The position numbers and the translations under genes were made by a program. This document shows, in pieces, positions 1 through 8,773 of a stretch of 28,290 nt of DNA. The notes beneath the pieces were generated by a model. The model made no database searches and was not told where the DNA came from. It saw nothing but the letters and a program-made list of their open reading frames with translations. Positions within the stretch are counted from its first letter, which is position 1. Every line of letters starts with the position of its first letter. Origin of the DNA: an uncultured Lachnospiraceae bacterium (lineage in GTDB: Bacteria; Bacillota; Clostridia; Lachnospirales; Lachnospiraceae); assembly GCA_910584785.1 (NCBI GenBank), contig CAJUDX010000040.1:1-28290 (forward strand), in the 5' to 3' direction.

Positions 1-29
1 AAACTGACATTTCTTAAAAACTATCAAAA

Positions 30-96
30 AATGTCGTAATAGTTAAATTTAATGTCAAAAAAATTATAGCCTAAAAGAAAAAAGAAGGACTATACT
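30..96 (+). promoter_or_regulatory. Candidate activator-dependent promoter of the sugar ABC operon
   Basis: AATGTC occurs at 30-35 and again at 51-56, exactly 21 bp (two helical turns) apart, with an inverted copy GACATT at 6-11. A good -10 hexamer TATACT lies at 91-96, but no recognisable -35 sits 16-18 bp before it. A weak -35 with same-face direct repeats just upstream is the usual layout for AraC-type activation, so the response regulator of this operon is the obvious candidate to bind. That link is inference. The ribosome site AAGGAGG follows at 111-117. Confidence 0.4.
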
Positions 97-125
97 TAGC
101 ATATACGATGAAGGAGGGTTACAAC

Positions 126-1679
126 ATGAAGAAAAATGAAAAAAACGTGAAAAAAGTATGCTTTCTGATGTTAAGTATGGCGCTTGCTGCAGGGGTGATG
201 ACGGGATGTAATGGAAGTTCGTCAGGAAATGAAGCTTCGCAGGCCCCTGAAAAATCGCCGGTAACTTCCTCGGAAACTCCCGCAGACGGCGCTGCCGGCA
301 CGCAGGAGCCCTATGTGGTGACGATGCTGACCCAGGGGGAGCAGCAGGAGGATTTGCCGAGAATTATGGAGAAGGTGAATGAGATCCTTGTCCGGGATTT
401 GAATATGAAGCTGAACCTTATTGTTTCGCCGTATGGAAGCTTAAACCAGCAGCGCCAGTTAATGCTGACCAGCGGGGAGCCGTTGGATTTGGTTTACCTG
501 GATGCTTCCTCAGCGATCGGTTTTATGAACAACGGGCAGATTTTGGATTTAAGTGATTTAATTGATCAATATGGGACAAACATTAAAAAATACTGGGGGG
601 AAGAGGCAAAGTCAGCTAATATCGGCGGTTTTGTCTTTGGTGTTCCAAACCTGAATGAGGTGGGAAACATTCCGGCTATTGGGATGAGAAAGGATATGGT
701 GGAAAAGTACCAGATTGATGTGGAGAGTATAAAGTCCTTAGAGGATTTAGAGCCGGTGCTGGCGATGATTAAGGAAAATGAACCGACGATGTCGCCCGTC
801 CATATCTGTGCTGACCAGCCGCCGATTTCGCGCCAGCTTGGTGTGATTGATCAGATGATTGATGGGATTGCTGTCCTGGATAACAGCGGCATGGACAGTA
901 CAACGATTATTCCAGTGACCCAGAGCAAAGCTTACCGGGAAAAGTGCGAACTCTTCCATCGCTGGTATGAGGCCGGATATATTAACCCGGATGCAGCAAC
1001 AACGACGGTGCAGTTTGAGTCAGCATTTAAAGCAGGAAGCACGTTTTCTGCTATTATGGTATGGCATCCGATGTCGCCCAAGCAGTTTGGCGGGGTAGAT
1101 ATGGTCTATGCGTTTTTGGGAGAACACCACGCAATGTCCGGGGCGACGGGAAATGCTGATTATGGGATTGCGGTGAATGCAAAAGATCCTGCAAAAGCCA
1201 TGCAGCTTTTGGATTATCTTTATGGAAGTGAAGAGGTGGCACAGCTGTTAAACTGGGGCGAGGAAGGTATAGACTGGGTTTATGTGGATAAGGAAGCTAA
1301 CGTTGTGGGATGGCCAGAGGGTGTGGACAGCAATAATGCCACCTATCACGCGCAGATGGCCTGGGCACTCCCCAATCAGTTTATGTCCAGCAGCTGGGAT
1401 GGTGTATATGACCCGGATGTGTTCGATCAGATGCTGAAGTTTAATCAGGAGGGGATTCGTTCCAAGGCATTTGGGTTTACCTATAATACAAAGCCAGTGG
1501 AAAATGAATTAACCGCATTAAAAAATGTACAGGAAAAATACAGCATTTCTCTGGAAACAGGGGCTGTTGACCCGGAAGAGTACTTAGCGCAGTATGAAAA
1601 TGAGCTGAAGCAGGCAGGGATTGACAAATTGATTGGAGAAAAACAAAAACAGTTTGATGCTTGGCTGGCAGAAAAGTAA
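126..1679 (+). CDS. Extracellular solute-binding lipoprotein of a polysaccharide/oligosaccharide ABC transporter
   Basis: This is a 517-residue lipoprotein that would capture an extracellular sugar oligomer and deliver it to the two permeases downstream. The start at 126 is chosen because AAGGAGG at 111-117 is correctly spaced; an in-frame ATG at 108 lies before that site. The N-terminus is Lys-rich, then hydrophobic, and ends in the lipobox VMTGC with Cys28 as the lipidation site, followed by a Ser/Pro/Thr-rich linker to about residue 60. The rest has the size and character of the large LplA/YtcQ-type binding proteins (family 1), including repeated Trp/Tyr-rich segments likely to line the sugar site. 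The permeases beside it support the assignment. The substrate cannot be read from sequence and no glycoside hydrolase is present in the window to hint at it. Confidence 0.88.
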   Translation: MKKNEKNVKKVCFLMLSMALAAGVMTGCNGSSSGNEASQAPEKSPVTSSETPADGAAGTQEPYVVTMLTQGEQQEDLPRIMEKVNEILVRDLNMKLNLIVSPYGSLNQQRQLMLTSGEPLDLVYLDASSAIGFMNNGQILDLSDLIDQYGTNIKKYWGEEAKSANIGGFVFGVPNLNEVGNIPAIGMRKDMVEKYQIDVESIKSLEDLEPVLAMIKENEPTMSPVHICADQPPISRQLGVIDQMIDGIAVLDNSGMDSTTIIPVTQSKAYREKCELFHRWYEAGYINPDAATTTVQFESAFKAGSTFSAIMVWHPMSPKQFGGVDMVYAFLGEHHAMSGATGNADYGIAVNAKDPAKAMQLLDYLYGSEEVAQLLNWGEEGIDWVYVDKEANVVGWPEGVDSNNATYHAQMAWALPNQFMSSSWDGVYDPDVFDQMLKFNQEGIRSKAFGFTYNTKPVENELTALKNVQEKYSISLETGAVDPEEYLAQYENELKQAGIDKLIGEKQKQFDAWLAEK

Positions 1680-1707
1680 AGTATGGGAAAGAAAGGAATG
1701 GGAAGCC

Positions 1708-2637
1708 ATGGAAGAGAGGAAAAGAAAAAAAACGTTTCGCTGGAGAAAGTGGGTTCCCATTTTTATAATGATGTCGCCGGGACTGATTTACCTGCTGGTG
1801 AATAATTATCTGCCGATGTTTGGTCTGGTCATTGCGTTTAAAAAGGTAAATTTTCAGCTGGGAATCTGGGAAAGCCCATGGGCAGGATTTTCAAATTTTA
1901 CCTATTTGTTTAAGACACCGGAGGCCTTAACGATAACCCGGAATACGCTCTTGTATAATGCCGCTTTTATTACAGTCAATACCGGATTAAGTCTGAGCTT
2001 TGCCCTGTTTATCACGGAAATGAAGAGCAAGTTTTGTAAGAAAATTTACCAGTCCGCAGTGCTTCTTCCCTATCTGATGTCGGCAGTGATTGTCAGCTAT
2101 ATTGTCTATGCGCTTTTAAGCCCGGACAAGGGCATGGTGAATAACAGTATCTTAAAACCTCTGGGAAAAAAGCCTGTTTCCTGGTATATGGAGCCAAAGT
2201 ACTGGCCCTTTATCCTGCTTTTGGTCAATGCCTGGAAGGGCGTGGGATATAATTGTCTGGTATTTATTGCAGGGCTTTCTGGGATTTCACCGGGATTTTA
2301 TGAGGCGGCAAGACTGGATGGAGCCAGTAAATGGCAGGAGATTTTCTATATTTCCCTGCCCTGCATGAAAACAAGCATTATTACACTGGTGCTTTTGCAG
2401 ATTGGGCGGATTTTTTATTCTGATTTTGGACTGTTTTATCAGGTGCCGATGAATTCAGGAGCTTTGTTTGATGTGACGAATACGATTGACACTTATGTTT
2501 ACCGAAGCCTTTTGCAGCTGGGAAATATCGGTATGGCGTCGGCTGCCGGGTTTTACCAGTCGATAGTTGGCTTTGGGCTGATTTTAGTCTGCAATGCCCT
2601 TGTCCGCCGGATGGATAAGGACAGCGCCTTATTTTAA
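1708..2637 (+). CDS. ABC transporter permease, LplB/YteP type
   Basis: This is a 309-residue inner-membrane permease, one half of the translocation channel for the sugar bound by the upstream lipoprotein. The start at 1708 (MEERKRKK) leaves a 28-base gap after the previous gene; a longer in-frame reading from 1633 would overlap that gene and lacks a ribosome site. About six hydrophobic segments are visible, beginning with the one after the basic N-terminus (VPIFIMMSPGLIYLL). The cytoplasmic EAA loop that docks the ATPase is clear near the C-terminal third: YEAARLDGASKWQEIF. Typical length for the MalF/LplB-like family. It works with the permease 14 bases downstream. Confidence 0.9.
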   Translation: MEERKRKKTFRWRKWVPIFIMMSPGLIYLLVNNYLPMFGLVIAFKKVNFQLGIWESPWAGFSNFTYLFKTPEALTITRNTLLYNAAFITVNTGLSLSFALFITEMKSKFCKKIYQSAVLLPYLMSAVIVSYIVYALLSPDKGMVNNSILKPLGKKPVSWYMEPKYWPFILLLVNAWKGVGYNCLVFIAGLSGISPGFYEAARLDGASKWQEIFYISLPCMKTSIITLVLLQIGRIFYSDFGLFYQVPMNSGALFDVTNTIDTYVYRSLLQLGNIGMASAAGFYQSIVGFGLILVCNALVRRMDKDSALF

Positions 2638-2651
2638 AGGGGGAGAAGAGA

Positions 2652-3548
2652 ATGAAAATAAAAGACCGGACAGTATTTGCCCTGCTTTCCCATGGAGTGA
2701 TGATTGTTGTGACGATTATGGCTGTTCTCCCCTTTCTTTTGGTTTTTTTATCCTCAATTACCGAGGAAAATACGCTGGTTTTACATGGCTATTCCTTTTT
2801 TCCAAAGAAATTTAGTCTTTATGCCTATGCATATATCGTGAAAAAGGGTGGGAAAATATTTCGTGCCTACTGTGTCACCGTGTTTGTCACACTGATTGGG
2901 ACAAGTATCAATGTGTTTATTTCAGCGATGTTAGCCTATCCCTTATCGTTAAAGGATTTGCCGGGGCGGAGGTTTTGGACGTTTTATGTGGTGTTTACCC
3001 TGTTATTTAACGGGGGGCTGGTTCCCACCTACCTGCTGTATACTTCGGTGATTAATGTGAAAAATACGATTTTTGCCCTGATTGTCCCGAATTTTTTAAT
3101 GCATACCATGAATGTGCTTTTGATGCGCTCTTATTACAGTGCAAGCATCCCTTCGGAATTATATGAGGCAGCGGAGATTGACGGGGCGAGTCAATTTAAG
3201 ATTTTTGGTGCGATTATTCTTCCTTTGGGTAAGCCGATTGCCGTGACCATGGCCTTATTTTCTGGTTTAAGTTACTGGAATGACTGGACAAACGGCCTGT
3301 ATTATTTGACAGGTTATGATGGGGAAAAGCTATTTAGTATTCAGAATTTCCTGAATAAAGTGGTAACGGATATCCAGTATTTAAACTCCAGCCAGGTTGG
3401 TTCCAGCGCTGAAATGCTGGCTAAATTGCCCACGGTTTCCGTGCGTATGGCGATTGCTTTTGTCGCCATGATTCCTATTTTACTTTTGTTTCCGTTCTTG
3501 CAGAAATACTTTTCCAAGGGGATTGCGATGGGGGCAGTGAAAGGGTAA
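2652..3548 (+). CDS. ABC transporter permease, LplC/YtcP type
   Basis: This is a 298-residue partner permease of the MalG/YtcP type. It starts 14 bases after the previous stop behind a purine-rich site (AAAGGGGGAG), so the two permeases are almost certainly co-translated. Hydrophobic segments begin at about residue 13, and the EAA loop reads LYEAAEIDGASQFKIF, followed by a Pro-containing helix as usual. No ATP-binding subunit is encoded anywhere in the window. Transporters of this group in Firmicutes usually share one MsmX-type ATPase encoded elsewhere, and I infer the same here. Confidence 0.9.
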   Translation: MKIKDRTVFALLSHGVMIVVTIMAVLPFLLVFLSSITEENTLVLHGYSFFPKKFSLYAYAYIVKKGGKIFRAYCVTVFVTLIGTSINVFISAMLAYPLSLKDLPGRRFWTFYVVFTLLFNGGLVPTYLLYTSVINVKNTIFALIVPNFLMHTMNVLLMRSYYSASIPSELYEAAEIDGASQFKIFGAIILPLGKPIAVTMALFSGLSYWNDWTNGLYYLTGYDGEKLFSIQNFLNKVVTDIQYLNSSQVGSSAEMLAKLPTVSVRMAIAFVAMIPILLLFPFLQKYFSKGIAMGAVKG

Positions 3549-3594
3549 AATGGAAGGGAAATAAGAAGAACACACAGAAGAAACGGAGGAAAAA

Positions 3595-5334
3595 ATGAAA
3601 CAGGAAAAGAGGACAGGCAATTCTATTTCCCGCCGGATCAAGCGGATGATTCTGATGCTTGTACCTCTTTCTGCGCTTTATATCGGTATCAGCATTGCCA
3701 GTACCTGGTACTTTCGGATGCAGATTATCCGCTATGCGGAAACCTTTGTGGATGTGGTAATGGAGGAGATTGAAACTACGGTGGGCAATATTAACCGGAG
3801 GATGAGTCTGCTGATTTTAGGTGAGGGGGAAGCCGATAAAGAGATGGATTCCTATATCCGCCATATCCGTTTTACAACGAATAGTGCTTACCGGAATTAC
3901 TTTATCCGCCGCCTGCAGGATGTGTTTTTGATGTATTCGATGGAGTATGGGAAGGCTTATCAGTTTTTTGCCTTTTTTCCGCAGGACGGACAGTATGTGG
4001 GCGTGAATACCAATGAGCGGATGGGACAGGAGATTTGGGAGGAAGTTCGCCAAGATATTACCTGGAAACTAAAAGAAGGCCTGCTGTCGCCAAATTCGGG
4101 GAGCCAGCATTGGCAGTTTTCTGATAGTAGTCTGAGTAACGACTATATTATTAAGCTTTACAGCATTAAGGATGTCTATGTGGGCTGCTGGATTCTGCCA
4201 TCTGATCTCATTGCCCCATTGGAAAATGCGGTAAAGGATACAAAAAGTACGGCCCAGCTTTTGGATCAGGACAAAGGCTGCCTCTGGGGAGAAGAGATAT
4301 TGGGGAAGGCAACGATTACGATTGAGCGGAGGTTTTCTCACCTTCCCTTTCAGGTTCGCCTGGCTGTCCACGATTACGGGCTGTTTCAGCGCACGGTGCT
4401 GATGCAGCTTTTGCTGACAGGGATTGCCCTGGGGATGCTTTGTGCGGTGTTAAGCAGTGTGTACTATCTGTACAGCAGGGTAATGAAGCCGATAAAAAAA
4501 TTTTCAGATAATCTGGAACGGATCAGCCGGGGCAGGGATGGGCTGGAGGAGATCAGCAGTAGCGAATTGTTGGAGTTAGAGCAGGCTAATGCGAGATTTC
4601 GCCAGCTTCTTTGCCATATCGATCGCCTGCAGGAGGAAATTTACGAGCGGGAGAGGAAGAAACAAAAGATGGATATGGAGTATCTCAAGCTGCAGATTGA
4701 GCCGCATTTTTACTTAAATTGTCTGAACTTTATCTATAATATGGTTGATTTAAGGCAGTACAGCCAGGCCAGTAAAATGGCGGTAATGACGGCGGAATAT
4801 ATGCGGTATTTGTTCCATCATGAGCAGAATTTTGTGCGCGTATGGGAGGAACTGGAGCATACCGCCCATTACCTGGAGATTCAAAAACTGCGTTTTTCAT
4901 CGGCATTTACGTATTATATTGAGCAGGAGGAGGAGACAAAGGCACAATGGATTCTGCCGTTAATGATTCAGACGTTTGTGGAAAATTGCATAAAATATGC
5001 GATGGATTTTGACTCCTGCCTGCAAATTACGATAACGGTATTTTCTGAGGAGATGGAGGGTGAGCCCTGGATGAATCTTTGTGTCGCGGACAGCGGTCCC
5101 GGATTTCCTGATGCCCTGCTAACACGTCTGGAGGATCAGAAGAGGTACAGGGAAGAGGAAAAAGAGCATATCGGCATTGCCAATACGCTAAAGAGGATAC
5201 ATTATCTTTATGGGGAGCAGGCAAAGGTTTCGTTTTATAATGGTCCGGGAAAGGGGGCCGTGGTGGATATGCATTTGCCGTGTTATGTTCCTGGTGAAAG
5301 GGGGATGGGGCTTGATGAAGCTGCTGATTGTTGA
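3595..5334 (+). CDS. Membrane sensor histidine kinase, YesM (HPK8) family
   Basis: This 579-residue sensor kinase likely reports the presence of the transported sugar. Transmembrane segments lie at about 18-40 and 267-293 and enclose a roughly 225-residue extracellular sensor region. A HAMP-like linker follows (about 294-345), then a coiled segment. The phosphoacceptor is His371 in QIEPHFYLN, the typical YesM/LytS H-box. The ATPase domain has the N-box at VENCIKYAM (Asn464), the G1 motif DSGPGF (Asp499) and a G2-like GIANTLKRI. The ribosome site is CGGAGG just before the ATG. The 3' end overlaps the response regulator by 20 bases, so the pair is translationally coupled. The YesMN family typically controls neighbouring carbohydrate transporters, which fits the gene order. 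Confidence 0.93.
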   Translation: MKQEKRTGNSISRRIKRMILMLVPLSALYIGISIASTWYFRMQIIRYAETFVDVVMEEIETTVGNINRRMSLLILGEGEADKEMDSYIRHIRFTTNSAYRNYFIRRLQDVFLMYSMEYGKAYQFFAFFPQDGQYVGVNTNERMGQEIWEEVRQDITWKLKEGLLSPNSGSQHWQFSDSSLSNDYIIKLYSIKDVYVGCWILPSDLIAPLENAVKDTKSTAQLLDQDKGCLWGEEILGKATITIERRFSHLPFQVRLAVHDYGLFQRTVLMQLLLTGIALGMLCAVLSSVYYLYSRVMKPIKKFSDNLERISRGRDGLEEISSSELLELEQANARFRQLLCHIDRLQEEIYERERKKQKMDMEYLKLQIEPHFYLNCLNFIYNMVDLRQYSQASKMAVMTAEYMRYLFHHEQNFVRVWEELEHTAHYLEIQKLRFSSAFTYYIEQEEETKAQWILPLMIQTFVENCIKYAMDFDSCLQITITVFSEEMEGEPWMNLCVADSGPGFPDALLTRLEDQKRYREEEKEHIGIANTLKRIHYLYGEQAKVSFYNGPGKGAVVDMHLPCYVPGERGMGLDEAADC

Positions 5335-6958
5335 GGATGATGTGCATGTGATTCAGGGAATCCAGCAAAATATAGACTGGAAAAAATTAGGAATTACAGA
5401 TGTGTATCCGGCATTGGGCAGTTTAGCCGCCAGGAAGCAGTTGAAGGAAACAAAAATTGACCTGATGATCTGTGATATTGAAATGCCGCGGGAGACCGGG
5501 CTGGATTTGCTGGAATGGATGCGGCGGGAGAATATGAATGTCCAGACCATTTTTTTAACCAGCTATGCAAAATTTGAATATGCACAGCGGGCAATTCAGT
5601 TAAATAGCGTGGAATATATTTTAAAGCCGGTGGATTATGGGCAGCTGGAGAAGGCATTATGGCTTGCCGCGGATAAGGCGCACAAATGGCAGCAGAGTGA
5701 GAGGTGGAAGGAAAATCATCATTATTGGGAACAGAACCGCAGGAATGTGACCGAATATGTCTGGCGGGAAATTCTTAATGGGAAGCTGTCAAAGGATGAG
5801 GAAGTGCTTAACCGCAGGCTTGAGGAATGCGGTATTTCTTATGGAAGGGACAGTGTTTTTCTTCCTGTTGTTTTTCAGATCCTGAAAAGTTCAGAAAATG
5901 AACAAAAAAAGCTGGAAGAGATCGTCGAAGGACTTTCCTGTTCTAATTACTGTGAAAATCAGGACGCATTTGTCTGGAGGGAGTTTTTTGGATGGATTTC
6001 AGAGAATGTCGGTGTGTGTTTGCTGGGAACCAGGCTGAATTATGAGCCTGGGGAAACCGAACAGTATATGGAGGAGTTGTTAGATGAACTAAAGCAGGGA
6101 CTAAAAGACGCCAGGGCAGAAGTGCTCTGCGGTGTTGGGATGTGGAGTATTTTGGCCCTGCTTTTTGAGGATGTGGAAAATACCTGCGCGATGCTGTATG
6201 AGACGCCCCAAAGGCAGGAAAAGATTGTAAAACTCAGCCAGTATCATCCCATGGATACGCTCTGCGAAGTGCCGGACTGGGAGGAGTGGCAGCGCCTGAT
6301 GACATCCGGTCAGATGGATGGGCTGGCCTGGGCGGTGGAAAACTATCTGCGCGTGTTAGATCACCAGCAGAAAATGACATCCAGGAATTTACAGCAGCTG
6401 GGGATGGATTTAACCCAGATGGTCTATGCCGGTTTGAGTTCGATGAATCTTTATGCCCATCATTTTTTTGATAATGAGGAAAGCAACCGCCTTTATGCCA
6501 GGGCTGCGCTGTCGCCGGGGCATATGATGCAGTATCTTCATTATTTACTGTCCAGGGCGGGAGAGTATCAGGCTGTGTTAAAGCGCCCAAAGAGTATGAT
6601 AGATCAGGTAAAACAGTATATGGACGAGCATTTTCAGGAAAATATTTCCAGAGAGGATTTGAGCCGTCAGGTTTTTTTAAACCCGGATTATTTATCGCGA
6701 TTGTTTAAAAAAGAAACCGGAGTTTCCATCAGCGGGTATTTAATGCAGAAGAGGATTGGCCTGGCTAAGGAACTGTTAGCGGGGACAAGAATGCCCATCA
6801 GCGTGATTGCTGCCCAGGTCGGTTATGATAATTTTGCTTATTTTACCAAGGTATTTAAAGAAAAGACAGGGATGTCGCCGAATAAATTTCGAAAAAACTG
6901 GCAGAGGCAGGGGGATTCGATTGAACAGGATGCAGAGGGACAGAACGGAAAAGAATAG
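5315..6958 (+). CDS. AraC-family response regulator, YesN type
   Basis: This is a 547-residue DNA-binding partner of the upstream kinase. The start at 5315 gives the classic receiver opening MKLLIVEDD. Receiver domain about 1-120: acidic pocket Glu7/Asp8/Asp9, phosphoacceptor Asp54 in MICDIEMP, Thr/Ser at 82-83 and Lys104-Pro105. A long central region of about 300 residues has no motif I recognise, as is usual for YesN proteins. The C-terminus (about 428-530) carries two helix-turn-helix units of the AraC type, including NISREDLSRQVFLNPDYLSR and PISVIAAQVGYDNFAYFTKV. It probably activates the transporter operon through the repeated AATGTC boxes near the left edge (inference). Confidence 0.93.
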   Translation: MKLLIVEDDVHVIQGIQQNIDWKKLGITDVYPALGSLAARKQLKETKIDLMICDIEMPRETGLDLLEWMRRENMNVQTIFLTSYAKFEYAQRAIQLNSVEYILKPVDYGQLEKALWLAADKAHKWQQSERWKENHHYWEQNRRNVTEYVWREILNGKLSKDEEVLNRRLEECGISYGRDSVFLPVVFQILKSSENEQKKLEEIVEGLSCSNYCENQDAFVWREFFGWISENVGVCLLGTRLNYEPGETEQYMEELLDELKQGLKDARAEVLCGVGMWSILALLFEDVENTCAMLYETPQRQEKIVKLSQYHPMDTLCEVPDWEEWQRLMTSGQMDGLAWAVENYLRVLDHQQKMTSRNLQQLGMDLTQMVYAGLSSMNLYAHHFFDNEESNRLYARAALSPGHMMQYLHYLLSRAGEYQAVLKRPKSMIDQVKQYMDEHFQENISREDLSRQVFLNPDYLSRLFKKETGVSISGYLMQKRIGLAKELLAGTRMPISVIAAQVGYDNFAYFTKVFKEKTGMSPNKFRKNWQRQGDSIEQDAEGQNGKE

Positions 6959-7841
6959 ACAGGAAATTTGTTTTTGTGCATATGAGACGCGGTGCAGGAT
7001 TTGGATTGAGGAGAGAGAGGATGGCGGGGAGATTCTTTCTGCCTGCAGAGCCATTGCCCTGCAGGTGGAAGGGAGGTTAAACATGTATGACAGGTGTTCC
7101 GAGATCTCCTTTTTATGCCAAAACTATCAGCCGGGAGAAGGTCAGAAGGTTTCCCCGGCGCTTTTTTCTTTTCTGGAAATGAATTTGCAGATGGCAGAAT
7201 TAAGCGGAGGAAGGTTTGATTTTACCGTTGGGGCGCTGGTTAAGCGGTGGAATTTTGGCAGCGGAGTGGGTGAAGTGCCGGATAAGGAGGAGATTGACCG
7301 GCTGCTGGCGTGTACTGGTTATCAGCATGTTCATTTGGTGGGGAAAGATGAGGTGGTTTTTGACCGGGCAGGAATGGTGCTGGATGCAGGCGGTTCGGGA
7401 AAGGGCTTTGCTTTGGACCAGGTGGCTGATTATCTGCGGAGTAAGGGGGTGAGACAGGCCTGGATGGATTTTGGGGGAAATCTTTATGTGATGGGCGATA
7501 AGGGGAGGAAGATCGGGATTCGCGATCCCCGGCAGCCGGGAAGGGTGATCTGCGGGGTAGAAGCAAAAAATCAGGCAGTGTCTACATCTGCCTGCTATGA
7601 ACATGCGATTCAAAAGGATGGGAAAATGTATGGTCACATCCTTAATCCCGGACTGGGAAGGCCCGGCACCTCTGGCTTAAGTAGCGTCACCGTCTTGGCC
7701 TCGTCGGCAGCCAGCGCCGATATGCTGTCTACGGCGATTTACCTTGCCGGAAGAGAAGAGGGGATGGTGCTGCTGAATAAGGCTGAGGAGGCACTGGGCG
7801 AAGAAATACGCTGTATTATGATTCCTGAACCTTCCCTGTAA
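6930..7841 (+). CDS. FAD:protein FMN transferase (ApbE family), no signal peptide
   Basis: This 303-residue enzyme would attach FMN covalently to a Thr/Ser of a target flavoprotein, using FAD and Mg2+. Family motifs appear in order: a SEIS segment near 58, GGRFDFTVGALVKRWNFG at 93-110, LDAGGSGKGFALD at 151-163, WMDFGGNLYVMG at 178-189, the HILNP block near 236-240 and ADMLSTA at 263-269, whose Asp264 and Ser/Thr are expected metal-site residues. The start at 6930 overlaps the response regulator by 29 bases; an in-frame upstream start would overlap far more. There is no lipobox or signal peptide, unlike exported ApbE, so it should be cytosolic. No flavoprotein target (Rnf/Nqr or an FMN-binding domain) is in view, so its reason for sitting in a sugar operon is unclear. 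Confidence 0.88.
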   Translation: MQRDRTEKNRQEICFCAYETRCRIWIEEREDGGEILSACRAIALQVEGRLNMYDRCSEISFLCQNYQPGEGQKVSPALFSFLEMNLQMAELSGGRFDFTVGALVKRWNFGSGVGEVPDKEEIDRLLACTGYQHVHLVGKDEVVFDRAGMVLDAGGSGKGFALDQVADYLRSKGVRQAWMDFGGNLYVMGDKGRKIGIRDPRQPGRVICGVEAKNQAVSTSACYEHAIQKDGKMYGHILNPGLGRPGTSGLSSVTVLASSAASADMLSTAIYLAGREEGMVLLNKAEEALGEEIRCIMIPEPSL

Positions 7842-7863
7842 GATAAGTTATGATTCCTGAACT
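7817..7863. repeat. 15-bp direct repeat flanking the apbE stop
   Basis: TTATGATTCCTGAAC occurs perfectly at 7817-7831, within the last apbE codons, and at 7849-7863, just after the stop. It looks like a local duplication. The second copy runs into a short T tract, but there is no strong stem, so I do not call a terminator here. Confidence 0.6.
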
Positions 7864-7894
7864 TTTTTAGCAGGATAAAAGTTAAATGTGCGGA

Positions 7895-8743
7895 TTAATC
7901 GAGCGGTTTCTGGTAAAATGTCCCCACAAAGGTTTCTGTGGGCAGGACATTGACAATTACCGCCGGGTCAACCTGTTTTAAATGGAAAAGAATATCCTGC
8001 ACCTCGTAGGTGGAAACAACCGTGTGCAGCAGGCTCATGGGCTTTCCGCTGTAGCCGCCGTGACCATCCACGACCGAGATTCCGTGCCGGCAGATACGGA
8101 CATATTCCTTTACCAGGGCATCTGGTTTTTGCGTCGTGATCTGCAGCGTTACCCGCTTAAAGCGATGGTAAAAGTTATCGATGGTTTTGGTCGAGATAAA
8201 CTGAAATAAAATGGAGTAGCCTGCATGTTCCCATCCAAACAGGGCGCCGAAAATACAGAGCAGCCCGCAGTTAAAGAAGAACACATACTGCCAGATGGAT
8301 TTTCCAATGCGGTTGGACACATACAGGGCGATAAAGTCCAGTCCGGCGGTGGATGCATTACCCTTTAGGGCGATGGAAATTGCCAGTCCATATAAAAAAC
8401 CGCCAAAGCAGATATTTAACAGGACATCGTCAAATAAGGGTTCAGATGCCATGATGCGAAGAAAGGTACTGGACAGAAAAACCTGCAGCATGGAAAATAA
8501 CACAAACTTTTTGCCGATGTGCTGGTAACAAAACAGGGCGACAGGGATATTCAGCACCACCATGCCCACGGAGGTCGGAAAAGAAATCCCTATTTTTCCG
8601 GTGATTTTGGACAGCAGCGAGGCGATTCCGGTAAACCCGCTGGGCAGAAGGCCCACAGGCTCCAAAAAGGTGTTCATGGTAAAGGCCTGTAAAAGCGCAG
8701 AGGCAAACACCGCAGCAAACATGATAAGGTATCGTTTTTTCAT
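7895..8743 (-). CDS. YitT-family integral membrane protein (DUF161 plus DUF2179)
   Basis: This 282-residue protein has about five to six hydrophobic segments in its first 190 residues (YitT/DUF161 region), including the typical early segment FLEPVGLLPSGFTGIASLL. A soluble C-terminal domain of roughly 85 residues (DUF2179) begins near KRVTLQITTQKPDALVKEY and ends in the FVGTFYQKPLD tail. The ATG at 8743 is preferred because AGGAAAGGA precedes it; an in-frame TTG eight codons upstream has no such site. It lies 30 bases after yqeY and is probably in the same operon. The family is widespread in Firmicutes and its transport or signalling role is not settled. Confidence 0.85.
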   Translation of the reverse strand: MKKRYLIMFAAVFASALLQAFTMNTFLEPVGLLPSGFTGIASLLSKITGKIGISFPTSVGMVVLNIPVALFCYQHIGKKFVLFSMLQVFLSSTFLRIMASEPLFDDVLLNICFGGFLYGLAISIALKGNASTAGLDFIALYVSNRIGKSIWQYVFFFNCGLLCIFGALFGWEHAGYSILFQFISTKTIDNFYHRFKRVTLQITTQKPDALVKEYVRICRHGISVVDGHGGYSGKPMSLLHTVVSTYEVQDILFHLKQVDPAVIVNVLPTETFVGTFYQKPLD

Positions 8744-8773
8744 AACTGTTCCTTTCCTGATGTTCAAATAGGG

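Noticed and set aside
7842..7894. Terminator between apbE and yitT
   Set aside because: Only a 5-bp stem (CCTG/CAGG type) with the T run in the loop; this is not convincing on either strand.
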